A stretch of DNA of 64,000 nucleotides from Verrucomicrobiaceae bacterium (GTDB lineage Bacteria; Verrucomicrobiota; Verrucomicrobiia; Verrucomicrobiales; Verrucomicrobiaceae), in contig JACKQF010000003.1 of assembly GCA_024232965.1 (NCBI GenBank), forward strand, positions 186,001 through 250,000, read 5' to 3'. Both the position numbers and the translations under genes were made by a program. Every line of letters starts with the position of its first letter. The stretch's first letter is position 1. The notes under the pieces were generated by a model. The model was not told where the DNA came from. It ran no database searches and saw nothing but the letters and a program-made list of their open reading frames with translations. Positions 9,535 to 21,500 of this stretch are shown piece after piece.

Positions 9535-9552
9535 GAATCACTCCAGGAAGTC
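9535..9552 (+). repeat. Left 18-bp direct repeat (att-like)
   Basis: GAATCACTCCAGGAAGTC is identical to 22687-22704. On the minus strand it spells the last codons DFLE and stop of the 143-aa gene at 22690-23121. The flanking bases differ, so the identity is limited to the 18 bp. Placement fits a duplicated gene 3' end left by site-specific insertion. Confidence 0.65.
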
Positions 9553-9752
9553 AGGGTGCCAACGTTTGCGCGCAGCGTATTTGGGGGGGGCGGCGCGCTG
9601 CTCGGCAAGGAATTAAGTGTCAATATTAGATTATGGATTTTATTGATTGCTCGCTCTTATTTAATCAAGTTGTGCATGCTATTATCTTGCCCTGTTTCGA
9701 TTAGTGTGTTGGCTGGTGCCGGTGATGGCGTTCGCATTGCCCGAACTGCATT

Positions 9753-10256
9753 ATGTCGTTAAAGTTGAAGATTTTATTCCCTATTGTCATAGGTGGGGTA
9801 CTGGGGCTCGGGTGTCTGTTCCTGTTCTGGAGCGAGCACCTGAAGCGTTCGGCGGCTGCTGACGCCGGTGTGCAGTTGAGTAGGCTCGTCGATTGCAAGG
9901 ATGCAGACTCGATTCAGCAACTCGTGATGTCACCAGCCTATTTGAACGATAGATCTCCCGCCGAAAGGGTCTCGTTGATTATGGAGTCTCTCGAGGGAGA
10001 AATATCCCCGGCAGGCATGGTTGTCCTGGCTCGGGACGGCAAGTTTGGTTCGTTGGAAGCCCTATTCCCTGGCGAGGCGAAGGTTTGGGCGGGTGCCTAC
10101 GCCGTCAATGTGGATGAGTGTGTAGCTTTTAAGCTACAGAGGGGTGGCCTTTGTGCCGAACTTGTTCTCCACGGCGAGCCAGATTCGACTTACCGCATTC
10201 TTCGTTGCAACGATATCCGCCAGCTCGCTGAGCCTTCAACTGCTTCCCAGCCATGA
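9753..10256 (+). CDS. Small membrane-anchored hypothetical protein
   Basis: Protein of 167 aa with an N-terminal hydrophobic segment (about residues 7-26, LKILFPIVIGGVLGLGCLFLF). A 140-residue extracytoplasmic domain follows, with two cysteines (DCKDADS, LRCNDIRQL) that could form a disulfide. I do not recognise the family. It overlaps the RHS gene start by 4 bp (ATGA), so the two are probably translated together, which makes an accessory or export role for the RHS protein plausible. It is the first gene inside the putative island. Confidence 0.6.
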   Translation: MSLKLKILFPIVIGGVLGLGCLFLFWSEHLKRSAAADAGVQLSRLVDCKDADSIQQLVMSPAYLNDRSPAERVSLIMESLEGEISPAGMVVLARDGKFGSLEALFPGEAKVWAGAYAVNVDECVAFKLQRGGLCAELVLHGEPDSTYRILRCNDIRQLAEPSTASQP

Positions 10257-13200
10257 CTTCCCGATTTTGCCTCTACCTTGCCCTGACAACACTTTTCTTC
10301 TACTTCGTCGCTGAAGCAGGGGCCGCTACTTTCAGTAGCAGTCGTGCCTCCGTCGCCGACACCACCAGCGGCCTCTCGTGGAACGACGCGGCAGGGCAGA
10401 AAGCCCTCACAGTCTCCTGTTGGTTCAAAATCAGCATGCCAAATGGAGGAGTCATCAGTCAACCCATGATCATCATGGCGAATAGTGCCAGCGGCTCTTG
10501 GAACGGCACCACTCTCTCCACCAACCACGCCTACGCGCTCTTCCTGAATCCCAACACCGGCAACGTGGATTTCACGGCCAAGGGTGTCGGGGGCAGTTAC
10601 GCGCGTAGTGTCGTCATCACGCCCTACTTAGAGCGCTGGTATCACGTTGCTGTTGTGGTGAGCAACACCATCGTTAAAGCCTATGTCGATGGGCGCATTG
10701 TCTTCACCGACAGTTCCAGCGCGGGCAACACCACGACCACGGATGGCGTTCACATCGGTGGAAACGGCCAGGGCTATTACTTCCCTGGGGAAATCCAGGA
10801 GGTTCAGGTCTTCCAGTCGGCCCTCGACCCTGAGGTCATCGCCGAGAATCGTTTCCTTGATCTGGTGCCGGCGGATTGGTCGTCACTAAAAGGTTACTTC
10901 AAACTGGCTTACAGCACCACGACCGCCGACCAGTTGAAAAATTTCGCCGCCACTCCACCCACAGGCACCAGCACCCTCACGGCAAGCGGTACCGTTGCCT
11001 TCGAGGAAACGACCCGCGATGGTGAGCAGTCCCTCTTCGACTCGCGGAAGAACGACGGCAAAGACAGCATCTCTGCCCTCTCCGGCTCCTACAGTTGGCA
11101 GCAGACCGCCTTGGCCCGCCCCACGCCCGGCATTCCCTTTGAGTTCACTTTCGCCTACAACAGCGCGATCGCGACCAGCGGCTATCCGCTGGAAAACGGC
11201 GCGGACGCCTTCGCTCCTCAGGCACTCGGCGCGGGCTGGCGGCATTCGTTCGAGGCGCGCATTCTTCCCACCACTTCGTTCAACCCCACCGCCACCCGCC
11301 AGGCCATCGGTTTCATGAGTTGGGACGGAAACGTGGAAACTTGGGACATCGACACCACGACCCCTAGCGGCGTGAAGTTCAAGACCCGCCACAAGGAGTA
11401 TCGGGGTGAACTCGAACTCATCGGCAGCGTGCTTGACGCCAATGCCACCATCCGCTGGATCACACCCGACCGTCTCATTTACACCTTCCGTACGCCTTAC
11501 CCCGCCGGTCCGCAGTCGCTCATGCGCGGCCGCCTCAATGAGATCGCCGACTTCAATGGCAACCGCATCCAGTTCACCTATTACACCACTGGCGACAAGG
11601 CGGGATTGATCCAGCGCGTCACTGATACGGCTGGGGGTCTCTGGAACTTCAATTACGACGCCTCCAACCTGCTCACCTCCGTCACGGGGCCTTCAGACGA
11701 TGCGGCCCAAAAGTGGACCGTCACGTTCACCTACTCGCAGAGCAACAATCGCAACACGCTCGCCACCCGCAGCATCACCGGCCCAGCCGCCTACACCGCT
11801 GCCACCTCACCGGCGCTCAATACCCAGTGGCAGTTTCAATACACCAACGGCAACCTGACCACCGTCATTGATCCGCGAGGCAAGAACGATGTCCGTATCA
11901 CCTACGATCCTCGGGGTCGCAAAGCTACCGTTCGGGACGCCCTGGACCGCACCACCACCTTTTCCTATAATTCCCCCGCCGTCCGCCAACTCACGACGAC
12001 CATCAGCAACCGCTCCGTGGTGGACGCGTTTGACCGCAAGCTCCGCCGCATCTCCACGCGGAATTCACTCGGTCACATCAGCAGCTTTGAATACGACGAG
12101 TTCGGCAATACCACGGCCACCGTGGATCCACGTGGCTCCCGCACCACCATGACCTACGACACCCGGTCAAACCTCCTCACCCGCACGGTCGTCCCGCTGA
12201 ATCAGACGACGACCCTGCAATACAACCACACGCTCACCCTGGCAGCGATCCCTCTGGGCGTCCCGTCCAACGAGCCCACCAAAACCATCGATCCCCTCGG
12301 TTGGGAGACAACTTACAGCTACGACGGCGCTGGCAATCTCCTCACCCAGTCCGATGCTCTCGGCACCCTCGCTACCCACAGCTACGATGCCAAGGGCCTC
12401 GTTACCTCCTCCCGCGATGGCAATAATAACCAGACCACCTTCGCATACAATGCGAATGGCTTCCTCACGGGGCGCACCATCGCCGCCGGCACGCCAAAGG
12501 CCGCTTCCAGCACCGTCGTTCCCAGTGAACTCGGCTGGCCTATGGCCGAGACCAATGCGCTCAACCAGACCATCACCTACCTGCGCAATATCAATGGCCA
12601 ACCCGTTCGGGTCACCGATCCCCTCGGCCGGCAGTTGGTGAAGACCTATGATGCCAGCGGCAATCTCACCTCCGAGTCTGACGCCAAGGGCGTGGCCACG
12701 ACCTACGGGTACGATGACGCCAACCAGCGCACCAGCATGACCAACCGCGCGGGCAGCGTCTGGACCTACACCTTCAATTCCTTCGGCGAGCCCTTCACCA
12801 CCACCACCCCCGCCGCTCTGTCAGACGGCAGCAGCCGCCAGGAGACCACCACGCGCAACTACGACACCGCAGGCCGCCTCACTTCAGAAGTAGACACCTA
12901 TGGCAATACCACCAGCTTCGAATACGACGCCAACCGCAATCAGACTGCCACCATCGACAAGCAAAGTCGCCGCTGGGAGAAGACCTACGATGTGCTCAAT
13001 CGTCCGCTGACCAGCAAGGACCCCCTCGCCAACATCACCACCACCACCTACGACGCCGCAGGCCGGGTCAAGACCATCACCTCGCCCAATGGCTACCCCA
13101 CCCAGCACAGCTACGATGGTCGTGGTCGCCTCATCAAGTGGACCGACCCCATGGGATCCGAGTGGCTCTACAGCTACGATGGCAATACCAACATCCTCGA

Positions 13201-15505
13201 CATTGAGGACGCCCTGCACGGCCACTACCTCATGACCTACGGCCCGGCCAATGAGCGCCTCACCGAGCGCAATCAGGACAACCAGACCTGGACCTACCAC
13301 TACGATCCGCTGTTCCGCCTCCAGACCCAGACTGATCCCAACGGCACTTCCCGCACCTATGTCCGCGATGCCGCAGGCCGCACCGAGCGGGTGGACTTCG
13401 GCTCGGGCCGCACCAACTCGCTCAACTATGATGAGAACAACAACCCCACCCTCGTCATCCGCGCCCAGCCCGGCACAGCCGCCACCTCGAACATCCTGTC
13501 CTACGACGCACTCGACCGCCTCACCTCCGCCACCGACACCTTTGGCAAAACCGTCGCCTACAGCTACGACGTCCTCAGCCGCGTCACCACCAAGACCTAC
13601 CCCGGCTACAAAGTCCTCACCCACACCTACGACCGCCTGCACCGTTTGAAGGGCCAGAGCTTCAACTTCGGCACCCAGACCTTCGCCACTGCCTTCACCT
13701 ACGACACCGTCGGCCGCCTCACCCAGCAGACCTATCCGAATGGGCTCACCCAGGTGAACACCTTTGACACCGCAGGCCGAATCACCGCCCTCAATCACAA
13801 CCAGGCTGCCACGCCGCTCATCGCCCTCACCTACGCCTGTGATCGGAATGGGAACAAAACCAGCGGCACCGACCAGGGGGCCATCACTTGGGATCCCGCC
13901 AACGTCACTCCCTACGACGACACTTCCCGCTTCACCGCCGCAGGGAAACTCATCGACCGCGTGGACAGCGCCCCTGCCAGCCCCAAGACTCTCGACTACA
14001 GCTACGACGCCAGCGGCAACATGACCCGCGCCGCCACCCCCGGCGACGCCGAGGTCTATGCTCTCACCTACGACGAGGACAACCGAACCACCAGCCTCAG
14101 CTACGCCACCGCCCTCACCACCAAGACCATCGTCAACCGCTACGACGCCATGGGCCGCCGCGTCTCCCGCACCGCCGATGGCATCCAGACCCGCTATGTC
14201 CTCGACCTAATCGGTGACATGGAGCGCATCCTCTGCGACACCGATGCCAACGGCACTGTCAGCGCTTGGTATGTCCACAGCCCCGCAGGCCTCAGTTACA
14301 AAGTGGACGCCGCAGGCACCCTCACCTGCTACCACGCCGATGCCCAGGGCAACATCATCCGCACCACCACCACCGACGGCCCCGACGCCGATACCGTGCC
14401 CGACATCGTCAACGAATACGCTTACACCCCCTATGGCCGCAGGCTCGTCGTCAGCGGCACCGCAAGCGATCCCTACCGCTTCGTCGGTAGCCAAGGCGTC
14501 ATGGAAGAACTGCCCAATCTGTATTTCATGCGCGCGAGGTATTACTCGGCGGATGCGGCGGTGTTTTTGAGCACTGATTCCATGAAGGGTGTTGGTGCCA
14601 CTTGGTCATCAAGCGCTTACACCTATGGAAACGCCAACCCAGCGCTATATGCTGATGCTGATGGCAGGCATCCTGGCATAATCGCGGGTGCTCTTATTGG
14701 AGGGCTAATCGAAGGCGGAATTGAGTTATTTGATCAGGCGACAGATGATCAAGCTGGAGTTGACTGGCGCAAAGTCGGTGTTCAAACAGGGAAAGGCGTC
14801 GTGGTGGGAGCGCTCGCTGGAGCTACTGGCGGGCTTAGTCTTGGATATTCGATTGCCGCAAATGCAGCAATCTCAGGTGCTGGTGAGTATGCAGCCAATG
14901 CAGCAACTAACTACATTGATGGCGCTCCGCTGAACCAAGGCGCAGGCAGAGCAATTATCGAAGGTGTGGTGTCGGGAGGAGCGGGCAGCCTTGTGGGAGC
15001 AGCAAACCCTGCATACACTGCCTCCAAACTAAGTAATGGCGCTTTCTTATCGAATGTTGTCACGGGCAACATTACGTCCGCAACTTCACGGGCACTATCC
15101 ACAGAAGCGGCTGCTAGTTTTGCAGGTCAGTTTGCACAATCCACGATTGTTGGAAAAAGCTCCTCGAGTGGAGGTGGCACGTCTCAATCGTCTAGCTCAT
15201 CCAGTTCACGCTCAACAAGCACTCCACTATCAACAGTCGGCTATCAACTGCCAGGCGGCGTGCCATCCAATCCCATCCAGGCCATCAACTTTGCCTCCAG
15301 GTCCAATAGCGCCCAAACAACCAAGCCCGTCGCTTCTACCACAAGCACCGCCAACAAATCGACAGCTTCCAGCAGCAGCGGCAGCACCTCCGGCCCCACC
15401 AAGACAGCATACAACAACGGGATCAATCTGTTGTCCGGTACAGCGACCTATGGAGGCATCACGTTCTCCTTCGCGACCTCCAGTTCATCGAGCAAGAAGA
15501 AGTAA
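10253..15505 (+). CDS. Secreted LamG/RHS-repeat protein
   Basis: Protein of 1750 aa. It has a signal peptide (LTTLFFYFVAEAGAA), a LamG/concanavalin-like domain (about 25-205), RHS/YD repeats from about residue 275 to 1420, and the conserved RHS core end LYFMRARYY...FLSTDS...YTYGNANPALYADADG (about 1422-1470). The last 280 residues are a tip: a glycine/alanine-rich hydrophobic stretch (GIIAGALIGGLIEGG, GALAGATGGLSLGY) and then serine/threonine-rich low complexity ending SSSSKKK. RHS proteins form a shell around a C-terminal toxin, but I see no nuclease or deaminase motif in the tip. No immunity-like gene follows. Around 14,520-15,150 codon use shifts from strongly C-ending to more A/T-ending, as expected of an exchanged tip cassette. 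Confidence 0.85.
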   Translation: MTSRFCLYLALTTLFFYFVAEAGAATFSSSRASVADTTSGLSWNDAAGQKALTVSCWFKISMPNGGVISQPMIIMANSASGSWNGTTLSTNHAYALFLNPNTGNVDFTAKGVGGSYARSVVITPYLERWYHVAVVVSNTIVKAYVDGRIVFTDSSSAGNTTTTDGVHIGGNGQGYYFPGEIQEVQVFQSALDPEVIAENRFLDLVPADWSSLKGYFKLAYSTTTADQLKNFAATPPTGTSTLTASGTVAFEETTRDGEQSLFDSRKNDGKDSISALSGSYSWQQTALARPTPGIPFEFTFAYNSAIATSGYPLENGADAFAPQALGAGWRHSFEARILPTTSFNPTATRQAIGFMSWDGNVETWDIDTTTPSGVKFKTRHKEYRGELELIGSVLDANATIRWITPDRLIYTFRTPYPAGPQSLMRGRLNEIADFNGNRIQFTYYTTGDKAGLIQRVTDTAGGLWNFNYDASNLLTSVTGPSDDAAQKWTVTFTYSQSNNRNTLATRSITGPAAYTAATSPALNTQWQFQYTNGNLTTVIDPRGKNDVRITYDPRGRKATVRDALDRTTTFSYNSPAVRQLTTTISNRSVVDAFDRKLRRISTRNSLGHISSFEYDEFGNTTATVDPRGSRTTMTYDTRSNLLTRTVVPLNQTTTLQYNHTLTLAAIPLGVPSNEPTKTIDPLGWETTYSYDGAGNLLTQSDALGTLATHSYDAKGLVTSSRDGNNNQTTFAYNANGFLTGRTIAAGTPKAASSTVVPSELGWPMAETNALNQTITYLRNINGQPVRVTDPLGRQLVKTYDASGNLTSESDAKGVATTYGYDDANQRTSMTNRAGSVWTYTFNSFGEPFTTTTPAALSDGSSRQETTTRNYDTAGRLTSEVDTYGNTTSFEYDANRNQTATIDKQSRRWEKTYDVLNRPLTSKDPLANITTTTYDAAGRVKTITSPNGYPTQHSYDGRGRLIKWTDPMGSEWLYSYDGNTNILDIEDALHGHYLMTYGPANERLTERNQDNQTWTYHYDPLFRLQTQTDPNGTSRTYVRDAAGRTERVDFGSGRTNSLNYDENNNPTLVIRAQPGTAATSNILSYDALDRLTSATDTFGKTVAYSYDVLSRVTTKTYPGYKVLTHTYDRLHRLKGQSFNFGTQTFATAFTYDTVGRLTQQTYPNGLTQVNTFDTAGRITALNHNQAATPLIALTYACDRNGNKTSGTDQGAITWDPANVTPYDDTSRFTAAGKLIDRVDSAPASPKTLDYSYDASGNMTRAATPGDAEVYALTYDEDNRTTSLSYATALTTKTIVNRYDAMGRRVSRTADGIQTRYVLDLIGDMERILCDTDANGTVSAWYVHSPAGLSYKVDAAGTLTCYHADAQGNIIRTTTTDGPDADTVPDIVNEYAYTPYGRRLVVSGTASDPYRFVGSQGVMEELPNLYFMRARYYSADAAVFLSTDSMKGVGATWSSSAYTYGNANPALYADADGRHPGIIAGALIGGLIEGGIELFDQATDDQAGVDWRKVGVQTGKGVVVGALAGATGGLSLGYSIAANAAISGAGEYAANAATNYIDGAPLNQGAGRAIIEGVVSGGAGSLVGAANPAYTASKLSNGAFLSNVVTGNITSATSRALSTEAAASFAGQFAQSTIVGKSSSSGGGTSQSSSSSSSRSTSTPLSTVGYQLPGGVPSNPIQAINFASRSNSAQTTKPVASTTSTANKSTASSSSGSTSGPTKTAYNNGINLLSGTATYGGITFSFATSSSSSKKK

Positions 15506-15525
15506 CCCCCATCTCCTCCCTGCTC

Positions 15526-18500
15526 ATGAACTCTTCCACCCGCTTCGCCATGCGCACCCTCACTTTCCTGGCCCTGCTCCTCACCCTTCTCCCCACCGCC
15601 CAAGCCGACATCACCTCCGGCCTCGTCGGCTGGTGGAAGATGACAGAGGGAAGCGGCACCACCGTGCCCGATTCCTCCGGAAACAACAACACAGGAGCCA
15701 TCACCGGTGCCACCTGGGGAGAATCACAAGGCATGAAATGCCTTGTATTCAATGGAGCCAGCAGCGTGACCATTCCCAATTCAGCCAGCCTGAATTCAGC
15801 GAGCACAAGTGTCTCGGCCTGGGTTAAATTGGAAGCGGCGTCCGGACTCAGATGCATCATAAGTAAAATGGAGACTGCCGGCTTTTTGCGGGGATTCAAT
15901 TTTCTGGCGTCTAACTACAACATTCCAGATGCCGCTGGAACAGGTTGGTCGACGAATGGATTCTATCTCAACGACTACTTCTGGAACGGCAGCGGATACG
16001 GCGATGGCGGTGCGGCGGGATTGTATGCCCGCTGGCAGCACTTGGTATGGACCTTCTCTGGAGGAAGCGTGATCACTTATATCAACGGACAACAAGCTTC
16101 GTCTTACACCGTGCCAACGATGACTGCTACTAACACAGCGGCACTCAGCCTTGGCGCGTCGCAATACTCTGGCTATGCACTCGTCGGCGCTATGACAAAC
16201 GTGCGATTCTACAACCGTATCGTCACTCCTTCTGAAGTCGTAACGCTTTACCAAGATGGCGATCCTCAGCCCATCCGCCACTATCAACTGGAAGCCAATG
16301 TTCAGGACAGCAGCGGCAACGCAAAACACGGTACTGCCTCCGGTGCTCCGGTCGCCGTGAATGCGCAACTGGCACAAGGCATGCGGTTTGGCGGGGGCGC
16401 TGACGGCATGACCGTCGCTAACGAGGCAAGGCTTGATGTTGGAACCGTTTCAGCCTTTGTCCGCATTGACAATGCCTCTACCATGCCCGCTATGCAGAAC
16501 ATTGTGTCCACCTGGGGCACCGAGCAGAACTACGCGCTGTTTACAGAACGCGACAGCGAAGGCAGAAGCCGCATTTCAGCGCGTTTTCGGAAGCGTCAGG
16601 ATTCCACCAATGTCTATCCTGAACAGGTGGTCAGTTCCACCAGCGTGCTGAGCCTCGGTGTTTTCCATCATGTGGCCTTGAGCTACGATGGCACGATTCT
16701 TCGCCTCTTTGTGAATGGCCGGGAGGAAGGAAGTAACACTCTCACTGGCTCCGTGACCACCACGCCAACGGCTGGACCAATCGATCTCCTGATCGGTAAA
16801 GCTACTGCGTCGGCATCGGCTCTCATTGGCACGGTGGATGATGTTCGCATCTATGACTCGGCATTGAATGCCTTCAACATTCGGCGACTGGCCTCCGGCG
16901 TGCGAGGCCAGATCGTCTATGATCAGGATTTTGAGACAGCGACTATCAATGACGGTGTTTTCGTCTCGTTCAGTTCGCCCGGCACCACAACTAGCCAGAC
17001 GCCTGCGACAGGTGCGCGCCCTAGCACCCGATTCCTCGGTCCCTTCGCCCATACAGGCGGGAATGTCCGCATTCCAAGAGTGCCCGCTCACACCAGTTTA
17101 ACGGTCGCCTATGACATGTATGTGATCGGTCCCTGGACTGGCAACACCACGCTCAATAGTCTCGACTTTGGCCTCAATTCACAGCCTGCCAGCTTTAGTG
17201 CGTCCTTCGCAACGAAGTTTTTGTCGTATCAGAGCTTCCCCTCACTGTCCAAGTCCACAGGCAAGAACCCATGGCTGACTGGCAGCTACGAAGTAAACAC
17301 GCTAGGCTATCCTCAGGGTTCAGTTTATCGTGTCGTCAAAACAATTCCTCACACAGCGCCTTCCATTGATCTCACCTTGTCGCGGTACTCCGGATCGAGC
17401 GTGCCTGATCAAACTTTTGGTATCGACAATCTCGTCATCAGCCTTTCCAATGACGCAACGCCACCGACGAGCTACTCCGTGTCCGGCACAGCCGCAGGCA
17501 CCAATTTGCCTGCGGGTGCCCTGCGGGCCCAAGCGGTAGTCGCAATCGCCAGTGGTGCATTGGATCAAGTGGATGTGTCGGCGGGATCGTTCGCCTTTGG
17601 CTCCCTCGCAGCTCCAGAGAGTTATTATTTGCGAGCTTATGTGGACAGCAACAACAACGGCATCCGCGACCCTTACGAATGGGTCGGGTCCGCCAACGGC
17701 GGTGCCGCTGTCTATCTGGATTCCGACAAGACGAATATTGCCATCTCCATCGCCTCACCCGTGGACAGCGACAACGATGGCATGGCTGATGAATGGGAAT
17801 TGGCCAATGGCTTGATCGTCGGGGTCGATGACAGTGCGCTGGACAAGGACAATGACGGACTGACCAACATTCAGGAATATTGGCTGGGCACCAACGTTAG
17901 CTTGGCTGACACCGATGGCGATGGCGTCCCGGACGGCCAGGAGTGGGCTTTGGGCTTGAATCCCCTCAATTCAGACAGTGATGGCGACGGCATGCCGGAT
18001 GCTTGGGAGATTGCCAACGGCACTGACCCGCGTCGCAACGACGCGAATGAGGACGCAGATTTCGACTTCATCACTAACCTTCAGGAGTTCACCAATGGCA
18101 CGAAGGCCAACACCGCCATGAGCGGTACCGATGGCATCTCTGACTATCGCCGGATCAACGGCAAGGGCACCTGGAAGGGCTACTACGACAAGAACAATCG
18201 CTTTCTGGGCCAGATCTTCGACAATGGCACCAGCATCATTCAGGGTTACGACCCCAATAGCAACCCCACCCGCCAACTGATGCGGCACTCGGCGGATGCG
18301 GATCACGACGGCATGCTGGATGTGTGGGAAGTTGCCAACGGCCTCGATCCCAACTCCGCCACAGGCGCTGACGGCATTGGCGATGCGGATGACGATGGCG
18401 TGACCAATATTCAAGAATACATCGCGGGCACCGATCCCAAGTCGGCTCTCTCCAAGACCACGAATGACGGTACAGTGATTGGCAGCACAACGCTTTCCTT

Positions 18501-21500
18501 CACTCCAACCGCCTTTGTGATGGCGACTGGGCAACTCGACGGTGCTGGACCCGAAGAGGTTATCATCAGCGGCGATGGCAATCCTGGGGCCGCCACGAAC
18601 TCGCTGCGCATTTTCACTTTAAATGGCGAGACCTGGACATCGGAGACAGTGGAATTGGGCTCGGTCGGTGTAACCTCCATCGCCGTCGGAGTTGGCGCTG
18701 GTCCCGTGCCGATCTTTGTCGGGACTCGCGCTGTGGCACCAGCATTTGGGCAGATCTTGAAGTTCACCAAAACGGGCGGTGTATGGAGCAGTTCGGTGTT
18801 TCTGACCTCCACCGATGAGGTGGCGTTCGCTCCCGGCGTGAGGCTGATGCCCGGCCCAACCCTTCCCGGGAACGTGATCGTGCAATACTCGGCCCCCAGC
18901 GAGATCAGTCAGAAGCTTTACAGCTTCGATCAAGCCACGGGAACACGGACTAGTGTTTTGAACACCGACAGTGGTGTGACTGCGACACCGCCAATATTCA
19001 CTAAGATCGGCGACTCCGACTATGCGGTGCTTCGGCAAACCACCACCAATCCCTCTGCGGATTTTCTTTGTTACACGGTGGGTGGCGGCACGCGCTTGAC
19101 CACGTCGCCGCTGGTGATCCCGGCGATTGGCGGTGCGATGCCTTTCTATACGGCCGCCAAGTTGCGTCCCGGTTTGAGTTCGAGGCCGTCGATCATTCAG
19201 TTCAAGGTCAAGGATCTCAACGCCTCAGGAACTGCTGACAGTGCGGACTCGATGCTCATGATTGAATCCGACCCCAGGACCACCACGAACTCCCCGGTGC
19301 TCGCACAGGGTGAAGTGCCGTTGCTTGCGCCTGCCGGCATTGCCGCCGCTGTCGCCACGGTTCATATCTCCACAACTTCGACGGCGGACGCCCTGATCGT
19401 GGGGGATGCCGATGGAATCGTGAAGCTGCTAGATGCCCCCACGGACACGGGGGCGCTGCGGAGGCGTCTTTTGACCTCAGGTTATCGCGGCAAGTCATGG
19501 CATCAGTTCCGAAGCTGGAGCAGCACGGATCCGGGAGCCGGTGCCGCTGGCGTCTTGGTCACCCCCACAACCCCGGCCACTGCTCAGCTTGTATTGTGGT
19601 CCGCTTCCACACTTGCCGCGAACGCCAGTGCCGCGCCTTTGCAAACAGCACCGCTCGCCCGTATCGCTGCAACACCTAGCGCAGGCGGACCGCGTTCGGT
19701 GGTGGATGTGGATCTTTGGGATGGCGAGGGGAATGTCTCTCGAGTGATGTTGCAATACCGCCTCAATGCTTGGTCGAACTGGGTGAATGCGACGGTACTC
19801 ACGTTGGACGGAGGAGGCGCATCGCAGTTTGTGACAGCGGCACCGACGGGCACGCGGCATCATTTGATTTGGAATGCCTCCGCCGACCTCGGTAGCAATT
19901 TTTCGGGCAATGTGTTGCTGCGCACCCGCTCCGCCGATGCGGCGGATGTGGGAGTCTGGTCTGAGCAGGTGTATTACAAGGTGGGGCTCGCGCCGGAGAT
20001 CGCGGTGAAGGATACCGTGCCTGACGTGCTGCTCGTTGATGGTAGCGGCAGCATCGCGCTGGGCGATGTGCCGATCGGCCAACCCACCACGCGAACGTTC
20101 AACATCCTGAACGAGGGCAATGGCGCGCTGAACGGTCTGAATGTGACGGCAGACGCGGCCGCCAATCTAGGCCTGAGCATCACCCAGCCTCCGACCAGTT
20201 CACTGGCCAGTGGTGGCAGCACGACTTTCAGCATTAGCCTCACGCCCACGCTGTCGGGTCCATTCACGCTGGCACTCCATCTGGCCAGTGATGACGAGGA
20301 CGAGAACCCCTTTGACATCACTCTCAGTGGCAATGCGCTCGAGCAGGTGGTGACGCTGGCGGTCGCTCCAGCCAGTGTGACCGAGGATGGCAGCACCAAC
20401 TTAATCTTTACCTTCAGGCGCAGTGCCACAGCGGGCGGCCTGACTGCGAACTACACCCTTGGCGGCACAGCGACGCTTGCCGAAGACTATTCGGCGACCG
20501 CCAGCGGATCGTTGTCTTTCATCGACGGCAGTGCCACTGCGACGGTGACGATCGATCCAATTGCCGACAGTGCTCCAGAGCCCGATGAGACGGTGATACT
20601 CACCTTGGCGGCAGATGCGACCTATGCCATCGGCATGCCTGGCAATGCAACGGGCACGATCTTGAGCGACGAACTGCCAGTGCTGGCCACCAACGGCGTG
20701 ACGAACATCACCGCCACCGACGCCCTCAGCGGCGGCAGCGTGTCGAGCAGCGGTGGCACCGCCATTGTGGAACGCGGCATCGTATTTGCGACAGCCCCGA
20801 ATCCCAGCACGGCCAACGCCAACAAAGTGCCCGTACCCGGCGGCACCGGGGCCTATACCGCAGCGATGGGTGGTCTCGTGCCAGCCACCACCTACTACGT
20901 TCGTGCGTTTGCCACCAACAGCGCGGGGACAGGCTATGGACAGCAGGAGCAGTTTGTCACCGGTTCGGTGCCCGTGGGACCGGGCTGGCAGTCGCCCACC
21001 GGACTCGAACACAGCATGACGGTGTATGCCCAAGTGGACCGCGATGGCGCCAAGATCGAAAGCCCCGGCAGCAAGTTGGCAGCTTTTGAGACCAGCAACG
21101 TCGCTGGCGTGGCCTCGCTCATTACCGGACCCGGCGGCAGCAAGCTCTATCAATTGACCGTGTGGTCCAATAATGCGGCCATCACCGGACTGCCAATGAA
21201 GATCTTCGACGCAGGCACCAGTGAAATTCTGGACATTAGCGAAACGTTGGACTTTGCCAGCAATGGCATAATAGGCAGCATCGCCGCACCTGTTCTCTAT
21301 CACGTCCGCCCCGCCGAGGTCGACCAAGTGATCCCCCTGGTGCAGGGCTGGAACTGGATCTCCTTCAACGCGCTGCCAGAGAACCATGCGCCCGGGACGG
21401 TACTGAGTCAATACACGCCGCAGGACAACGACCTCATCAAGGGAACGGCGGGCACGGCGACGCACTTCGGTGGAGTCTGGTATCCGACAGCGGGCTTCAC

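Noticed and set aside
12884..13798. 304-aa minus-strand frame inside the RHS gene
   Set aside because: Its glycine/valine-rich repeats mirror the YD repeats of the RHS protein on the other strand; no start context or family.
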